This document shows, one piece after another, positions 1 through 8,182 of a stretch of 64,000 nt of DNA. Positions within the stretch are counted from its first letter, which is position 1. Each line of letters opens with the position of its first letter. The position numbers and the translations under genes are program-made. The notes beneath the pieces were generated by a model that saw only the letters and a program-made list of their open reading frames with translations, had not been told where the DNA came from and did no database searches. This DNA comes from Auraticoccus cholistanensis (GTDB lineage: Bacteria > Actinomycetota > Actinomycetes > Propionibacteriales > Propionibacteriaceae): contig NZ_WPCU01000009.1 in the NCBI RefSeq assembly GCF_009742705.1, forward strand, positions 62,526 to 126,525. Direction: 5' to 3'.

Positions 1-1
1 G

Positions 2-547
2 GACGCCGCGCTGCGCGCCCGCTACTTCTCCGACCTCGACCCGCTCGTCGCCGACCTGCCCATCGAACCGCCGTCGACGGCGCTGACCCGCCCCCGCCCC
101 GGTGTGGAGCCGCGGCTCGCCAGCACCCCGGGGTCGTCCGAGGCCGACCGCCTGGTGCTCGACGCCGGCTGGTCCAGCGTGGCCCGGACGGGACGCTGGG
201 ACGTGCCCCCGTTCATCGAGATCAACGCCTCGCTGGGCTCGGTGAAGCTGGACTGCCTGCAGGCCGTCGCCCCACCGGTGGTCGACATCCGCGTCATCGG
301 CAGCGCCGGCAGCGTGACCATCGTGGTCCCCGAGACGTGGGCGGCCAACGTGGACCGGCTGCGCACCGGCTGGGGGTCCGCGCACTGCAAGCTGCCCACC
401 AGCCCGCAGCCGGGCGGCACGTTGCTGGTGCTGCACGGCTCGGTGGGGATGGGCACGCTGAACGTCCGCAACGCGAACTGGTTCGACCGCCGCAAGCTGG
501 AGAAGCAGGGCATCACGACGGCCCGGCGCCCCGAGCTGGGGCGCTGA
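2..547 (+). CDS. DUF1707-type protein, 5' end outside window
   Basis: The frame is open from base 2, so the true start lies upstream; 181 residues are visible. The first ~20 visible residues (DAALRARYFSDLDPLVADLP) look like the end of a DUF1707 (SHOCT-like) helical domain, and the rest resembles the beta-helical tail of cell-wall stress-response proteins, ending in ANWFDRRKLEKQG. No membrane segment is seen in this part. Function is unknown; DUF1707 proteins are common in actinobacteria and often membrane-linked. It converges with the phosphatase gene 18 bp downstream. An internal ATG at 104 is open but would cut the domain, so I do not use it. Confidence 0.6.
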   Translation, partial: DAALRARYFSDLDPLVADLPIEPPSTALTRPRPGVEPRLASTPGSSEADRLVLDAGWSSVARTGRWDVPPFIEINASLGSVKLDCLQAVAPPVVDIRVIGSAGSVTIVVPETWAANVDRLRTGWGSAHCKLPTSPQPGGTLLVLHGSVGMGTLNVRNANWFDRRKLEKQGITTARRPELGR

Positions 548-565
548 GGCCCACCCGGCCAGTCG

Positions 566-1045
566 TCAGGGCAGCCGCAGCCCGGCCAGCCGGGCCGAGG
601 CCACGTCGGTCCAGCCGTCGTCCAGCTCGAGCAGCGCCCAGCCGGCGGGCGGGAAGCCGCGGCCGAGCAGCCCGTGGTCGGGGTGCCCGGCGCCGAGCCG
701 GGCCACCAGCTCGGCCACGGTCGGGTTGTGGCCGACCACCAGCAGGCCGGGGAGCTCGGGGTCGCAGCCGGCGACCAGCTCCAGCAGCTCCTCCGGTCCG
801 GCCCGGTAGAGGGACGGCTCGACCTGCACGTCGACGCCCAGCCCGAGCAGCTCGGCGGTGGCGCGGGCCCGCTCGGCCGGTGAGCACCACACCAGCGGCA
901 GCGGCCAGGAGCCGCCGCGCAGGTGCTCCCCGAGCGCCCGCGCCTCGGCCCGTCCCCGCTCGGTGAGACGGCGCTCGCGGTCGGGCCGGCCGGGCCGGCC
1001 GTCCTCGGTGGTGGCGTGGCGCACCAGGTGCAGCCAGCGGGTCAT
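566..1045 (-). CDS. SixA-like histidine phosphatase
   Basis: 159 residues of the histidine phosphatase (phosphoglycerate-mutase-like) superfamily. The catalytic RHA motif is at residues 9-11 (LHLVRHATTED), a second conserved stretch SPAERARATAELL follows, and the second catalytic His lies in GHNPTVAEL. The small size and RHA start match SixA, which dephosphorylates phosphohistidine in phosphorelay or PTS proteins; the real substrate here is unknown. The ATG lies 6 nt after TACGGT on the minus strand, so the mRNA is probably leaderless. It is divergent from the esterase at 1102 and converges with the DUF1707 gene. Confidence 0.8.
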   Translation of the reverse strand: MTRWLHLVRHATTEDGRPGRPDRERRLTERGRAEARALGEHLRGGSWPLPLVWCSPAERARATAELLGLGVDVQVEPSLYRAGPEELLELVAGCDPELPGLLVVGHNPTVAELVARLGAGHPDHGLLGRGFPPAGWALLELDDGWTDVASARLAGLRLP

Positions 1046-1051
1046 GTCCTC

Positions 1052-1057
1052 ACCGTA
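1052..1057 (-). promoter_or_regulatory. -10 box TACGGT, leaderless start
   Basis: TACGGT on the minus strand ends 6 nt before the ATG at 1045, the spacing expected if transcription begins at the start codon. Confidence 0.5.
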
Positions 1058-1088
1058 GACCCGCGCGGTCGGGCCCGGCGACGACCCC

Positions 1089-1094
1089 TAGTCT
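1089..1094 (+). promoter_or_regulatory. -10 box TAGTCT, leaderless start
   Basis: TAGTCT ends 7 nt before the ATG at 1102, with no Shine-Dalgarno between; probable leaderless promoter of the esterase. Confidence 0.6.
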
Positions 1095-1101
1095 GTCCGG
1101 C

Positions 1102-2085
1102 ATGCCACGTGTCGACCTGCCCCTGGACCAGCTGCTCGAGTACCGCTGCACCACCCCCGAGCCCGACGACCTGGACGAGTTCTGGACCACCACCCTGGCC
1201 GAGAACGACCACCCCCTCGACGTCGTGCTCAGCCGCGTCGACACCGGCCTGACGCTGGTGGAGACCTACGACGTCACCTTCGCCGGCTACGGCGGCGCGC
1301 CGATCAAGGCCTGGCTGCACCTGCCGGCCGGGCACCAGGGCCGGCTGCCCGTGGTGGTGCAGTTCCACGGCTACTCCGGCGGGCGCGGGCTGCCCCAGCA
1401 GATGGCCCCGTGGCCGCTGGCGGGCTGGGCCCACCTGACCGTGGACACCCGCGGCCAGGGCTGGTCGCAGGGCGGGGTCGACCCGACGCCCGACCCCGAC
1501 GCCGCCGCGGCGTCCTCGCACTACCCCGGCTCGATGACGTCGGGGGTGGAGAGCCCGCAGACCTACTTCTACCGCCGGGTCTACACCGACGCCGTCCGCG
1601 CCCTGCAGGTGGCGGCCTCGCTGGAGCAGGTCGACCCCGACCGGGTGCTGGTCACCGGCGGCAGCCAGGGCGGCGCCATCACGATCGCCGCGGCCGGGCT
1701 GGCGCCGAAGGCCGGTGTCCGGCTCGCCGGGGCCATGCCCGACGTCCCCTTCCTCTGCGACTTCCGCCGCTCCCTGGAGATCGCCTCCGCCGGTCCGTAC
1801 CCCGAGATCGAGGCCTACCTCAAGGGCTGGCGCGGCCGCGGTGAGCAGGTGCTGAACACCCTCAACTACTTCGACAACGTCCACCTCGCCCGCCGGGCCG
1901 AGTGCCCGACGCTGTTCTCGGTGGCGCTCCTCGACACCGTCTGCCCGCCGTCGACCGTCTACGCCGCCTACGCGGAGTGGCGTGCCGAGAAGGAGATCGC
2001 GGTCTACGAGTACAACGGCCACGAGGGCGGCCAGGCCTACCAGCAGGCCCGTCAGCTGGGCTGGGCCCGGGCCCGGCTGGGCTGA
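1102..2085 (+). CDS. acetylxylan esterase / cephalosporin-C deacetylase family hydrolase
   Basis: 327 residues, the usual length for the AXE1 (carbohydrate esterase family 7) fold. The nucleophile elbow is GGSQGG with Ser188, and Asp278 (LLDTVCPP) and His307 (YNGHEGG) complete a triad. The early pattern PDDLDEFWTTTL and the HGYSGGRG oxyanion-hole loop are typical. The family removes acetyl groups from xylo-oligosaccharides and similar small acetyl esters. No signal peptide is visible, so it should act on imported substrates in the cytoplasm. It stands alone between a divergent phosphatase and a convergent methyltransferase. Confidence 0.88.
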   Translation: MPRVDLPLDQLLEYRCTTPEPDDLDEFWTTTLAENDHPLDVVLSRVDTGLTLVETYDVTFAGYGGAPIKAWLHLPAGHQGRLPVVVQFHGYSGGRGLPQQMAPWPLAGWAHLTVDTRGQGWSQGGVDPTPDPDAAAASSHYPGSMTSGVESPQTYFYRRVYTDAVRALQVAASLEQVDPDRVLVTGGSQGGAITIAAAGLAPKAGVRLAGAMPDVPFLCDFRRSLEIASAGPYPEIEAYLKGWRGRGEQVLNTLNYFDNVHLARRAECPTLFSVALLDTVCPPSTVYAAYAEWRAEKEIAVYEYNGHEGGQAYQQARQLGWARARLG

Positions 2086-2105
2086 GCCGGAGGAGGCCTT
2101 GCGTC

Positions 2106-3143
2106 TCAGCGCGGCTTGGTGGCCACCAGCAGGTCGCGCTGGATGGAGGCGTCCACCCGGTGGGAGAAGGAGTGCCAGGGGCCGCCGTCCAGCGGCTCCA
2201 GCCCCGCCTCGCGGCAGATCCCGGCCAGGTCCTCCCGGGCCAGCCCCAGGGTGTTCCAGGAGACCCCGAGCGCGCCGCCGGGGCGCAGCTGCGAGGCCCA
2301 CACCGGGACGGCCTCGCGGAGCAGCCCGCCCGGCGTGCGGTCGCGGCGCCCGCTCACCCCGCGGACGTCGGTGGTGCTGCCGTGCACGACCCCGTACGGG
2401 GCGTCGGTCACCACGGCGTCGAAGCGGCGCTTGCCGAAGAGCTGCGCCGAGCTGCGGGTGTCACCGCTGAACACGGTCAGCGACAGCGGCGGGCCCTGCT
2501 CGGGGCGGACCTCCACGTCGAGCCGCTTGCCCAGGCTCTTGCCCTCGCGCCGGACCGGGGTGAGGTCGGCGGTGTGCTTGAGCCGCTTGCGCCGCAGCCA
2601 GGTCTTGAGGAAGGCGGCCGTCTGCTCGACGGCCTTGAGGTCGCCCTCAACCCCGGCGGCGTGGTGCCCGGCCAGCCAGGCCGTGGTCAGGGTGGTGCCG
2701 CGCCCGCACAGCGGGTCCAGCACCGTCAGCGGCCGGCCGTCCTGACGGGCGCCGGTGCGCACCTGGGCGCAGGTGACGTTGAGCAGCAGCCGGGTGAACA
2801 GCTCGTTGGTCTTGCCCGGGTACTTGGGGATGGTGACCAGGTCCTCGTCCAGCACCGACGTCTCCGGCACCGGCAGCGGGCGCAGCAGCGGGTCGTCCTC
2901 GCTGCCGCTCCGCTCGAACACCGCCAGCCGCAGCGACTGCCCGGCCAGCACGGCGAGGGCCTCGTCGTCGAGCCCCGGCCCGGAGTCGAAGGCGAGGTAG
3001 TCCGCCCCGGCGAGCCGCACCGGCCGCACCCCGGTGAAGGCCCCGGCCCCGCACACCTCGAGCTCGGCCGCCGCCAGCGGCGCCGACCCGGCGGCGTAGA
3101 CCCGGTTCCCGGAGGGGGCGATCATCATCAGGTAGCTCGGCAC
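2106..3143 (-). CDS. TRM11-like SAM-dependent RNA/DNA methyltransferase
   Basis: 345 residues. The N-terminal ~150 residues form a THUMP-like/substrate-binding half, followed by a Rossmann methyltransferase domain with the SAM loop DPLCGRGTTL and the catalytic-type motif TDAPYG, a variant of the (D/N)PPY motif of amino-methyltransferases. This arrangement matches the TRM11/RlmKL group that methylates guanosine or adenosine in RNA, but the target cannot be read from the sequence. Start chosen at GTG 3143; ATG codons for residues 6-7 are alternatives. It is the last gene of a minus-strand run after two crcB genes (34-nt gap), so it may be cotranscribed with them. Confidence 0.72.
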   Translation of the reverse strand: MPSYLMMIAPSGNRVYAAGSAPLAAAELEVCGAGAFTGVRPVRLAGADYLAFDSGPGLDDEALAVLAGQSLRLAVFERSGSEDDPLLRPLPVPETSVLDEDLVTIPKYPGKTNELFTRLLLNVTCAQVRTGARQDGRPLTVLDPLCGRGTTLTTAWLAGHHAAGVEGDLKAVEQTAAFLKTWLRRKRLKHTADLTPVRREGKSLGKRLDVEVRPEQGPPLSLTVFSGDTRSSAQLFGKRRFDAVVTDAPYGVVHGSTTDVRGVSGRRDRTPGGLLREAVPVWASQLRPGGALGVSWNTLGLAREDLAGICREAGLEPLDGGPWHSFSHRVDASIQRDLLVATKPR

Positions 3144-3177
3144 CCGCCCATCCTCTCGCAGCCGGGCGCGCGGCGGC

Positions 3178-3549
3178 TCAGCCGGCCAGCGCCGCCCCGA
3201 GCTGCAGCCCCGCCCAGGCGGCGGCCAGCCCGGCGCCGAGGCTGGTCAGCGCGTAGACCGCGGCGGTGCGCCGGGCCCGGGTCCGCAGCAGGGCGACCAG
3301 GTCCAGGCTGAAGGTGGACCAGGTGGTCAGCGCGCCGCAGAAGCCGGTCCCGACCAGCGCCAGCGTCCCCGAGCCGGGCAGCAGCAGGGCCGCCGCCAGC
3401 CCCAGCACGAAGGACCCCACCACGTTGCACACCAGCACCGCGCGGGGGAAGCCGTCGCCGGTGGACGGCAGCAGCAGACCCAGCCAGCCGCGCAGCGCGC
3501 CACCGGCCAGCCCGCCGACCGCCACCGCCAGCCACTCCCAGCCGCTCAC
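3178..3549 (-). CDS. crcB: fluoride channel subunit CrcB/Fluc (second copy)
   Basis: 123 residues with four hydrophobic helices and the family signature GTGFCGALTTWSTFSLDLV, including the conserved G-x-x-G-x-x-T-T-x-S-T-F track. Fluc proteins export fluoride as dual-topology dimers; two adjacent paralogs usually form an antiparallel heterodimer. The GTG start at 3549 overlaps the TGA of the upstream crcB as GTGA, so the two are translationally coupled; an in-frame open stretch further upstream lies inside that gene and is not used. Its loops carry several Arg residues (LLRTRARRTAAVY), as expected for two subunits of opposite orientation. Confidence 0.9.
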   Translation of the reverse strand: MSGWEWLAVAVGGLAGGALRGWLGLLLPSTGDGFPRAVLVCNVVGSFVLGLAAALLLPGSGTLALVGTGFCGALTTWSTFSLDLVALLRTRARRTAAVYALTSLGAGLAAAWAGLQLGAALAG

Positions 3550-3956
3550 GGGGCCTCCCCGGGGCCGTCGGGCCCACCAGCACGGGAGCGGGAGCCGGTG
3601 CCGGCGAGCAGCAGGCCCGCCCAGGCGGCGAGCACCCCCGCCACGGTCATGCCCAGCACCGCGGCGAGCGGTCCGGGGCCGGGGGAGCCCGCTGCCAGCA
3701 CCGTGACCGCGGAGAAGGTGGTCAGCCCGCCCAGCACGCCGGGACCCAGCAGCGGCACCAGCCAGCGGCCGCGGCGTCGTCCGCAGGACCAGCCCGTCAG
3801 CAGCCCGAGCAGCAGCGCGCCGCCCACGTCCAGCACCCACAGCACCGGCCAGGGGCCGGGGACCAGCTGGGTGAGGGCGGCCCGCAGCAGCGCACCGGCC
3901 GCGCTGCCCGCCGCGACGAGAGCGACGTGGCAGGCGGCCGGCAGCGGCTGGTCCAC
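3546..3956 (-). CDS. crcB: fluoride channel subunit CrcB/Fluc (first copy)
   Basis: 136 residues, four hydrophobic segments, with the variant signature GPGVLGGLTTFSAVTVL. It starts with GTG, five bases after the end of ppa, and its stop overlaps the start of the second crcB. A charged tail (RSRAGGPDGPGEAP) extends past the fourth helix. Together with the next gene it should form a fluoride exporter in the membrane. Its place directly behind inorganic pyrophosphatase, an enzyme inhibited by fluoride, fits a protective role, although no fluoride riboswitch is visible upstream. Confidence 0.88.
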   Translation of the reverse strand: MDQPLPAACHVALVAAGSAAGALLRAALTQLVPGPWPVLWVLDVGGALLLGLLTGWSCGRRRGRWLVPLLGPGVLGGLTTFSAVTVLAAGSPGPGPLAAVLGMTVAGVLAAWAGLLLAGTGSRSRAGGPDGPGEAP

Positions 3957-3960
3957 CAGC

Positions 3961-4536
3961 TCAGTGGAGGTTGACGTTCTTCTTCTCGTAGTGGGTGCCC
4001 TTGGCCCGCTCCAGGCTGGCCCGGATCTCGGCCTCGGCCTCCTCGCGGCCGACCATGGTGGCGCCCTCGACCGACTTGCCGGGCTCCAGGTCCTTGTAGA
4101 CGGTGAAGAAGTGCTCGATCTCGCGCACCATCATCACCGGCACGTCGGAGATGTCGTGCCAGTGGTCGCGCCGCGGGTCGTCCAGCGGCACGCAGATCAC
4201 CTTGTCGTCGCCGCCGGCCTCGTCGGTCATCCGGAACATGCCGATCGCGCGGCACTCGATCAGGCAGCCGGGGAAGGTCGGCTCGGCGATCAGCACCAGC
4301 GCGTCCAGCGGGTCGCTGTCCTGGCCGAGGGTCTGCTCGATGAAGCCGTAGTCGGCCGGGTACTGGGTGGAGGTGAACAGCGTCCGGTCCAGCCGGATGC
4401 GGCCGGTCTCGTGGTCCATCTCGTACTTGTTCTTGCCGCCCTTGGGGATCTCGATCGTGACGTCGAAGCTGATCCCGAACGGCGGGCGCTGGTTCCGCCC
4501 CTGTGTCTGCGCCGGCTCCGCGTACTCTTCTGCCAC
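3961..4536 (-). CDS. ppa: inorganic pyrophosphatase
   Basis: 191 residues, soluble family I pyrophosphatase, hydrolysing PPi to phosphate and pulling biosynthetic reactions forward. The metal-binding signature [10 protein letters not shown], the [13 protein letters not shown] lead and the KDLEPGK region are all present. The N-terminal ~18 residues are a polar extension; the core starts at [10 protein letters not shown]. Start is GTG 4536. It is divergent from dacB and heads a unit with two fluoride channel genes. A probable -10 (TAGGCT, 4597-4602 on the minus strand) would give a leader of about 50 nt that holds an 8-bp inverted repeat. Confidence 0.95.
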   Translation of the reverse strand: MAEEYAEPAQTQGRNQRPPFGISFDVTIEIPKGGKNKYEMDHETGRIRLDRTLFTSTQYPADYGFIEQTLGQDSDPLDALVLIAEPTFPGCLIECRAIGMFRMTDEAGGDDKVICVPLDDPRRDHWHDISDVPVMMVREIEHFFTVYKDLEPGKSVEGATMVGREEAEAEIRASLERAKGTHYEKKNVNLH

Positions 4537-4561
4537 AGTCTCCCCATTCGTGTGCTCGGCC

Positions 4562-4585
4562 CGTACCAGTGCACGTCCTGGTACG
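4562..4585. promoter_or_regulatory. inverted repeat between ppa and dacB
   Basis: CGTACCAG (4562-4569), 8 nt, CTGGTACG (4578-4585): perfect 8-bp arms. It lies just inside the predicted ppa transcript and upstream of dacB. It could be an operator for a dimeric regulator or a leader hairpin; nothing here tells which. Confidence 0.45.
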
Positions 4586-4596
4586 AAGTTGCCCAG

Positions 4597-4606
4597 AGCC
4601 TAGCGT
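4597..4606. promoter_or_regulatory. overlapping divergent -10 boxes for ppa and dacB
   Basis: The ten bases AGCCTAGCGT read as TAGCGT on the plus strand (4601-4606) and TAGGCT on the minus strand (4597-4602), sharing one central TA. This would place both divergent promoters on the same spot. Confidence 0.4.
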
Positions 4607-6074
4607 GAGGACCACCCCGACCTTGACCCCGCCGACGACCTCCGTCCGCGCCGGTGGGCGCTGGACCCGCGGCCCCCGCGGCGTCCTGGTCGGGCTGCTC
4701 TCGCTCGTCCTGGTGCTGGGGCTGCTGGCCGGCGCCGCCGCGCTGTGGGGGCGCCCCGCGCTGCACGCCGCGGGCTGGCTCGTCGACGGCGGCAGCGCCA
4801 CGCTGCCGCCCGACCTGCGGCGGCCCGGGCCCCCGGCACCGGCGCCCGCACCGGCCGGCGCGCCCGAGCTGCTGCCGCCGGCGGGGGAGGGGGAGGCGGT
4901 CTCGGCCGGGCGGCTGGCCGAGCGGCTGCGCGACGTCTCCCGCCGAGACGTCGGCGGCCGCGCCGACGTCTCGGTCACCGACGTCGCCGACGGCGAGCTG
5001 GTCCACCACGAGGGCGGTGACGCGGCGAGCATGCCCGCCTCCACCCAGAAGCTGCTCACCGGTGCGGCGGTGCTGCAGCTGCTCGGACCCGAGCACGAGT
5101 TCAGCACCACCGTCGAGCGCCGCGGCGAGGTGTGGGTGCTGGTCGGCGGCGGCGACCCGCTGCTCACCGGGGCCACCGAGGACGGCTACCCGCGCCGCGC
5201 CAGCCTGGAGCAGCTGGCCGCGCAGACCGCGGAGGCCGTGCAGCGCGCCGGCGGCGGCCGGGTCGACCTGGGGCTGGACGAGCGGCTCTTCGAGGGCCCG
5301 GCCTGGAACCCGGACTGGCCGGAGAACTACCGCAACCAGGTCACCCCGGTCTCGGCGCTGGTGGCCGACCAGGGCCAGCTGGACGGCGTCTCGCCCGGCC
5401 GTCGCGAGCGTCAGCCGGCCGCGGCCGCGCTGGAGCGCTTCGCCGAGCTGCTCGCCGACCGCGGGGTCCGTGTGGGCGACGTCGACACCTCCGGCACCGG
5501 TGGCTCGGGGGAGGTCGTGGCGGAGGTCCGCTCGCCGTCGGTGGCGGTGCTGGTGGAGCAGATGCTGCTGCACAGCGACAACGACGTGGCCGAGCTGCTG
5601 CTGCGTCACGCCGGCCTGGCCGCGGGCGGACCGGGCAGCTCCGACGGCGGGGCCGCCGCGGTCGGGGCCGTGCTGGACGAGCTGGGGATCGACGACGACG
5701 GCCGGCGGACCCGGGACGGCAGCGGGCTCTCGCGGCAGAACCGCGTCACCTCCACCACGCTCAGCGCCCTGGTGGCGGCCTCCCTCTCCCCGGACCACCC
5801 GCAGCTGCGCCCGCTGGCCACCGGCCTGCCGCTGGCGGGCGGCACCGGCAGCCTCACCAGCCGCTTCGTCGACACCGGCACCGCCGCCGGCCGCGGCACC
5901 GTGCGGGCCAAGACCGGCACGCTGAGCGGCACCCACTCCCTCGCCGGGTACCTGCGCACCGCCGACGGCCGGCTGCTCGCCTTCGCGCTGCTGGTCAACT
6001 CCGCCGACAACGACTACCTGGCCCGGGTCTGGCTGGACCGGGCCACCGCGGCCCTCGCCTCCTGCGGCTGCTGA
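4605..6074 (+). CDS. dacB: D-alanyl-D-alanine carboxypeptidase/endopeptidase (PBP4 family, S13)
   Basis: 489 residues from GTG 4605. An N-terminal anchor (about residues 27-50) is followed by a Pro/Ala-rich linker and a PBP4-type domain. All three penicillin-binding motifs are visible: S146-T-Q-K149, S324-D-N326 and K436-T-G. It should trim peptide stems or cross-links of peptidoglycan outside the membrane. The start is uncertain: GTG 4569 and TTG 4623 are in frame, and the predicted -10 overlaps GTG 4605, so TTG 4623 may be used. The following zincin, tilS and hpt genes keep this order in mycobacteria. Confidence 0.88.
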   Translation: MRTTPTLTPPTTSVRAGGRWTRGPRGVLVGLLSLVLVLGLLAGAAALWGRPALHAAGWLVDGGSATLPPDLRRPGPPAPAPAPAGAPELLPPAGEGEAVSAGRLAERLRDVSRRDVGGRADVSVTDVADGELVHHEGGDAASMPASTQKLLTGAAVLQLLGPEHEFSTTVERRGEVWVLVGGGDPLLTGATEDGYPRRASLEQLAAQTAEAVQRAGGGRVDLGLDERLFEGPAWNPDWPENYRNQVTPVSALVADQGQLDGVSPGRRERQPAAAALERFAELLADRGVRVGDVDTSGTGGSGEVVAEVRSPSVAVLVEQMLLHSDNDVAELLLRHAGLAAGGPGSSDGGAAAVGAVLDELGIDDDGRRTRDGSGLSRQNRVTSTTLSALVAASLSPDHPQLRPLATGLPLAGGTGSLTSRFVDTGTAAGRGTVRAKTGTLSGTHSLAGYLRTADGRLLAFALLVNSADNDYLARVWLDRATAALASCGC

Positions 6075-6133
6075 CCCCTGCCGCGCGGCGACCCGGCACA
6101 CCGCACGCGGCGCCGGGGACCGGGTGCGCCACC

Positions 6134-6139
6134 TAGAGT
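6134..6139 (+). promoter_or_regulatory. -10 box TAGAGT, leaderless start
   Basis: TAGAGT ends 7 nt before the ATG at 6147 with no ribosome-binding site between. Confidence 0.6.
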
Positions 6140-6146
6140 TCTCGCC

Positions 6147-7157
6147 ATGAGCCCGCTGCCCCGGATCGACCAGCGGCTGGCCGTGGGCACCGGCCGGCGG
6201 CTGGTGCCCGGTGGTCCGCAGGTGAGCCCGGCCGAGGCCCGGCAGGTGGTGGACAGCCTGTACCGCCACGCCGCCCGGGCGGCGGGGCACGTCCGCGAGG
6301 TCACCGGGCTCGACGCCCCGCAGGACAGCCAGGTGCTGGTGGTCGACCGCCGACGCTGGATCGAGGCCAACGTGCAGTCCTTCTCGACGCTGCTGGCCGG
6401 GCTGGCCGAGCCGTCGCCGGGCCGGCGGAGCGGGTCGTCCTCGGCCAGCGTCCAGATGGGCGCGCTGCTGTCCTACCTGGCCACCCGGGTGCTCGGCCAG
6501 TACGACCCCTTCGCCGCCCAGCAGGGCGTCCCCGGGCGGCTGCTGCTGGTCGCGCCCAACGTCCTCGCCGTCGAGCGCCAGCTGGGGGTCGACCCGGAGG
6601 ACTTCCGGCTGTGGGTGTGCCTGCACGAGGAGACCCACCGGGTGCAGTTCGGCCACGCCCGCTGGCTGCCCGACCACCTGCGGCTGCTGCTCGCCGACGT
6701 GCTCGCCCAGGCCGACCTGGGCGACCCGGAGGTGCTGGGTCGGCTGGTCCGCCGGCTCCGTCCCGGCGCCCGCCGGGGCGACGGGTCGCTGGTCGACCTG
6801 CTCACCACCGCCGAGCAGCGCGAGCGGATCGACGCCATCACCGCGGTCATGTCGCTGCTGGAGGGCCACGCCGACGTGATGATGGACCGAGTCGGTCCCG
6901 ACGTCGTGCCCTCGGTGCGCACCATCCGGCACCGCTTCACCCGCCGCCGCGAGCGCGGCGGCCCGGACCGGGTCGTGCGCCGGCTGCTGGGGGTGGAGGC
7001 CAAGCTGGCCCAGTACCGCGACGGCGCCCGGTTCGTGCGCCACGTCGTGCGCCGGGTGGGGGTCGACGGCTTCAACACCGTCTTCACCTCCCCCCAGACC
7101 CTGCCCACCCTCGAGGAGATCCACCAGCCGCGCCGCTGGCTGGATCGCACCCGCTGA
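6147..7157 (+). CDS. DUF2342-type zinc metalloprotease-like protein
   Basis: 336 residues with a zincin helix H160-E-E-T-H164 in VCLHEETHRVQFGHARWL, and a downstream region EGHADVMMDRVG that may supply the third ligand. This is the actinobacterial DUF2342 family, sometimes labelled coenzyme F420 biosynthesis associated or zinc-dependent metalloprotease; no substrate is established that I know of. No signal peptide. It sits 72 bp after dacB with its own predicted leaderless promoter and 2 bp before tilS, the same order as Rv3627c-Rv3626c-Rv3625c. Confidence 0.82.
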   Translation: MSPLPRIDQRLAVGTGRRLVPGGPQVSPAEARQVVDSLYRHAARAAGHVREVTGLDAPQDSQVLVVDRRRWIEANVQSFSTLLAGLAEPSPGRRSGSSSASVQMGALLSYLATRVLGQYDPFAAQQGVPGRLLLVAPNVLAVERQLGVDPEDFRLWVCLHEETHRVQFGHARWLPDHLRLLLADVLAQADLGDPEVLGRLVRRLRPGARRGDGSLVDLLTTAEQRERIDAITAVMSLLEGHADVMMDRVGPDVVPSVRTIRHRFTRRRERGGPDRVVRRLLGVEAKLAQYRDGARFVRHVVRRVGVDGFNTVFTSPQTLPTLEEIHQPRRWLDRTR

Positions 7158-7159
7158 CC

Positions 7160-8107
7160 GTGGCCCGTCGCGCCCTGGGGCCGGCCACGCTGCGGGTCGC
7201 CGTCGCCGTCCGGCGGGCGCTGGCCGAGCACGCCCCCGGCGGGCAGCCGCTGCTGGTGGCCTGCTCCGGCGGCGCCGACTCGCTGGCGCTCGCCGCCGGG
7301 GTGGCCGAGGCCGTCCGGCAGCAGCCGAGGCCGGCGCGGGTGCTGGTGGTGGACCACGGCCTGCAGCCGGGGTCGGCGGAGGCGGCCGCCGACGCGGTCG
7401 GGCGGTGCCGCGGGCTCGGCCTCCCGGGCACGGTGGTGAGGGTGCGGGTCGAGGGCCCGGGCGGTCCCGAGGCCAGCGCCCGGGACGCCCGCCACCGGGC
7501 GCTGCTGGCCGAGGCGGGCGTCGACGACGCGGTGGTGCTGCTGGGCCACACCCTCGACGACCAGGCCGAGCAGGTGCTGCTCGGCCTGGCCCGCGGCTCG
7601 GGCCCGCGGAGCCTGGCCGGGATGGCCGTACGGCGGGGGCCGCTGCTGCGGCCGCTGCTGGGGCTGCGGCGCGCCGACACCGAGGCCTGCTGCCGCGAGC
7701 TGGGGCTGCAGCCCTGGCAGGACCCGACCAACGCCGACCCGGCGCTGACCCGGGCCCGCGTCCGGCACCGGGTGCTGCCGCTGCTGGAGGCCGAGCTCGG
7801 CCCGGGTCTGGCCGAGGCGCTGGCCCGCACCGCCGACCTCTGCCGGCGCGACGCCGAGGCCCTCGACGAGCTGGCCGGCCGGCACCGGACGGAGGCGGAG
7901 CCGCTCTGCGCCGACCTGCTGCCGCTGCCGCCGGCGGTCCGGCACCGGGTGCTGCGGCGCTGGCTGCTCGAGCGCGGCGCCCGCCAGCCCGGGCACGACC
8001 ACGTGCTGGCGGTCGACGCGCTGCTCACCTCGTGGCGGGGCCAGGGCCCCATCGACGTCCCGGGTGTGCGGGTGCGACGCCGCGACGGCCGGCTCACCAC
8101 GTCCTGA
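7160..8107 (+). CDS. tilS: tRNA(Ile) lysidine synthase
   Basis: 315 residues. The N-terminal PP-loop ATPase motif SGGADS is at residues 36-41, followed by VVDHGLQPGS, GHTLDDQAEQVLLGLARGSG and the RPLLGLRR core of TilS. The enzyme converts C34 of the CAU-anticodon tRNA-Ile to lysidine so that it reads AUA. The C-terminal domain is short, as in other actinobacterial TilS. Start GTG 7160 lies 2 bp after the zincin stop, implying coupling; longer open frames upstream run antiparallel through the zincin and are rejected. Confidence 0.92.
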   Translation: MARRALGPATLRVAVAVRRALAEHAPGGQPLLVACSGGADSLALAAGVAEAVRQQPRPARVLVVDHGLQPGSAEAAADAVGRCRGLGLPGTVVRVRVEGPGGPEASARDARHRALLAEAGVDDAVVLLGHTLDDQAEQVLLGLARGSGPRSLAGMAVRRGPLLRPLLGLRRADTEACCRELGLQPWQDPTNADPALTRARVRHRVLPLLEAELGPGLAEALARTADLCRRDAEALDELAGRHRTEAEPLCADLLPLPPAVRHRVLRRWLLERGARQPGHDHVLAVDALLTSWRGQGPIDVPGVRVRRRDGRLTTS

Positions 8108-8182
8108 CCCGGGCCCGGGTCCCGACCCCCGCCCGACCCCCGCGGTGGCGCCGCCCGTGGCCCGCGTGGTTGGCTTGCCCCC

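Noticed and set aside
4503..4604. Longer dacB start at GTG 4503
   Set aside because: It would lie inside the divergent ppa coding region and its promoter.
4537..4604. Fluoride riboswitch before ppa-crcB
   Set aside because: The conserved fluoride-motif segments are not visible; only an inverted repeat is there.
8107..8120. 14-bp palindrome ACCCGGGCCCGGGT after tilS
   Set aside because: Short and purely GC; likely chance at this base composition.
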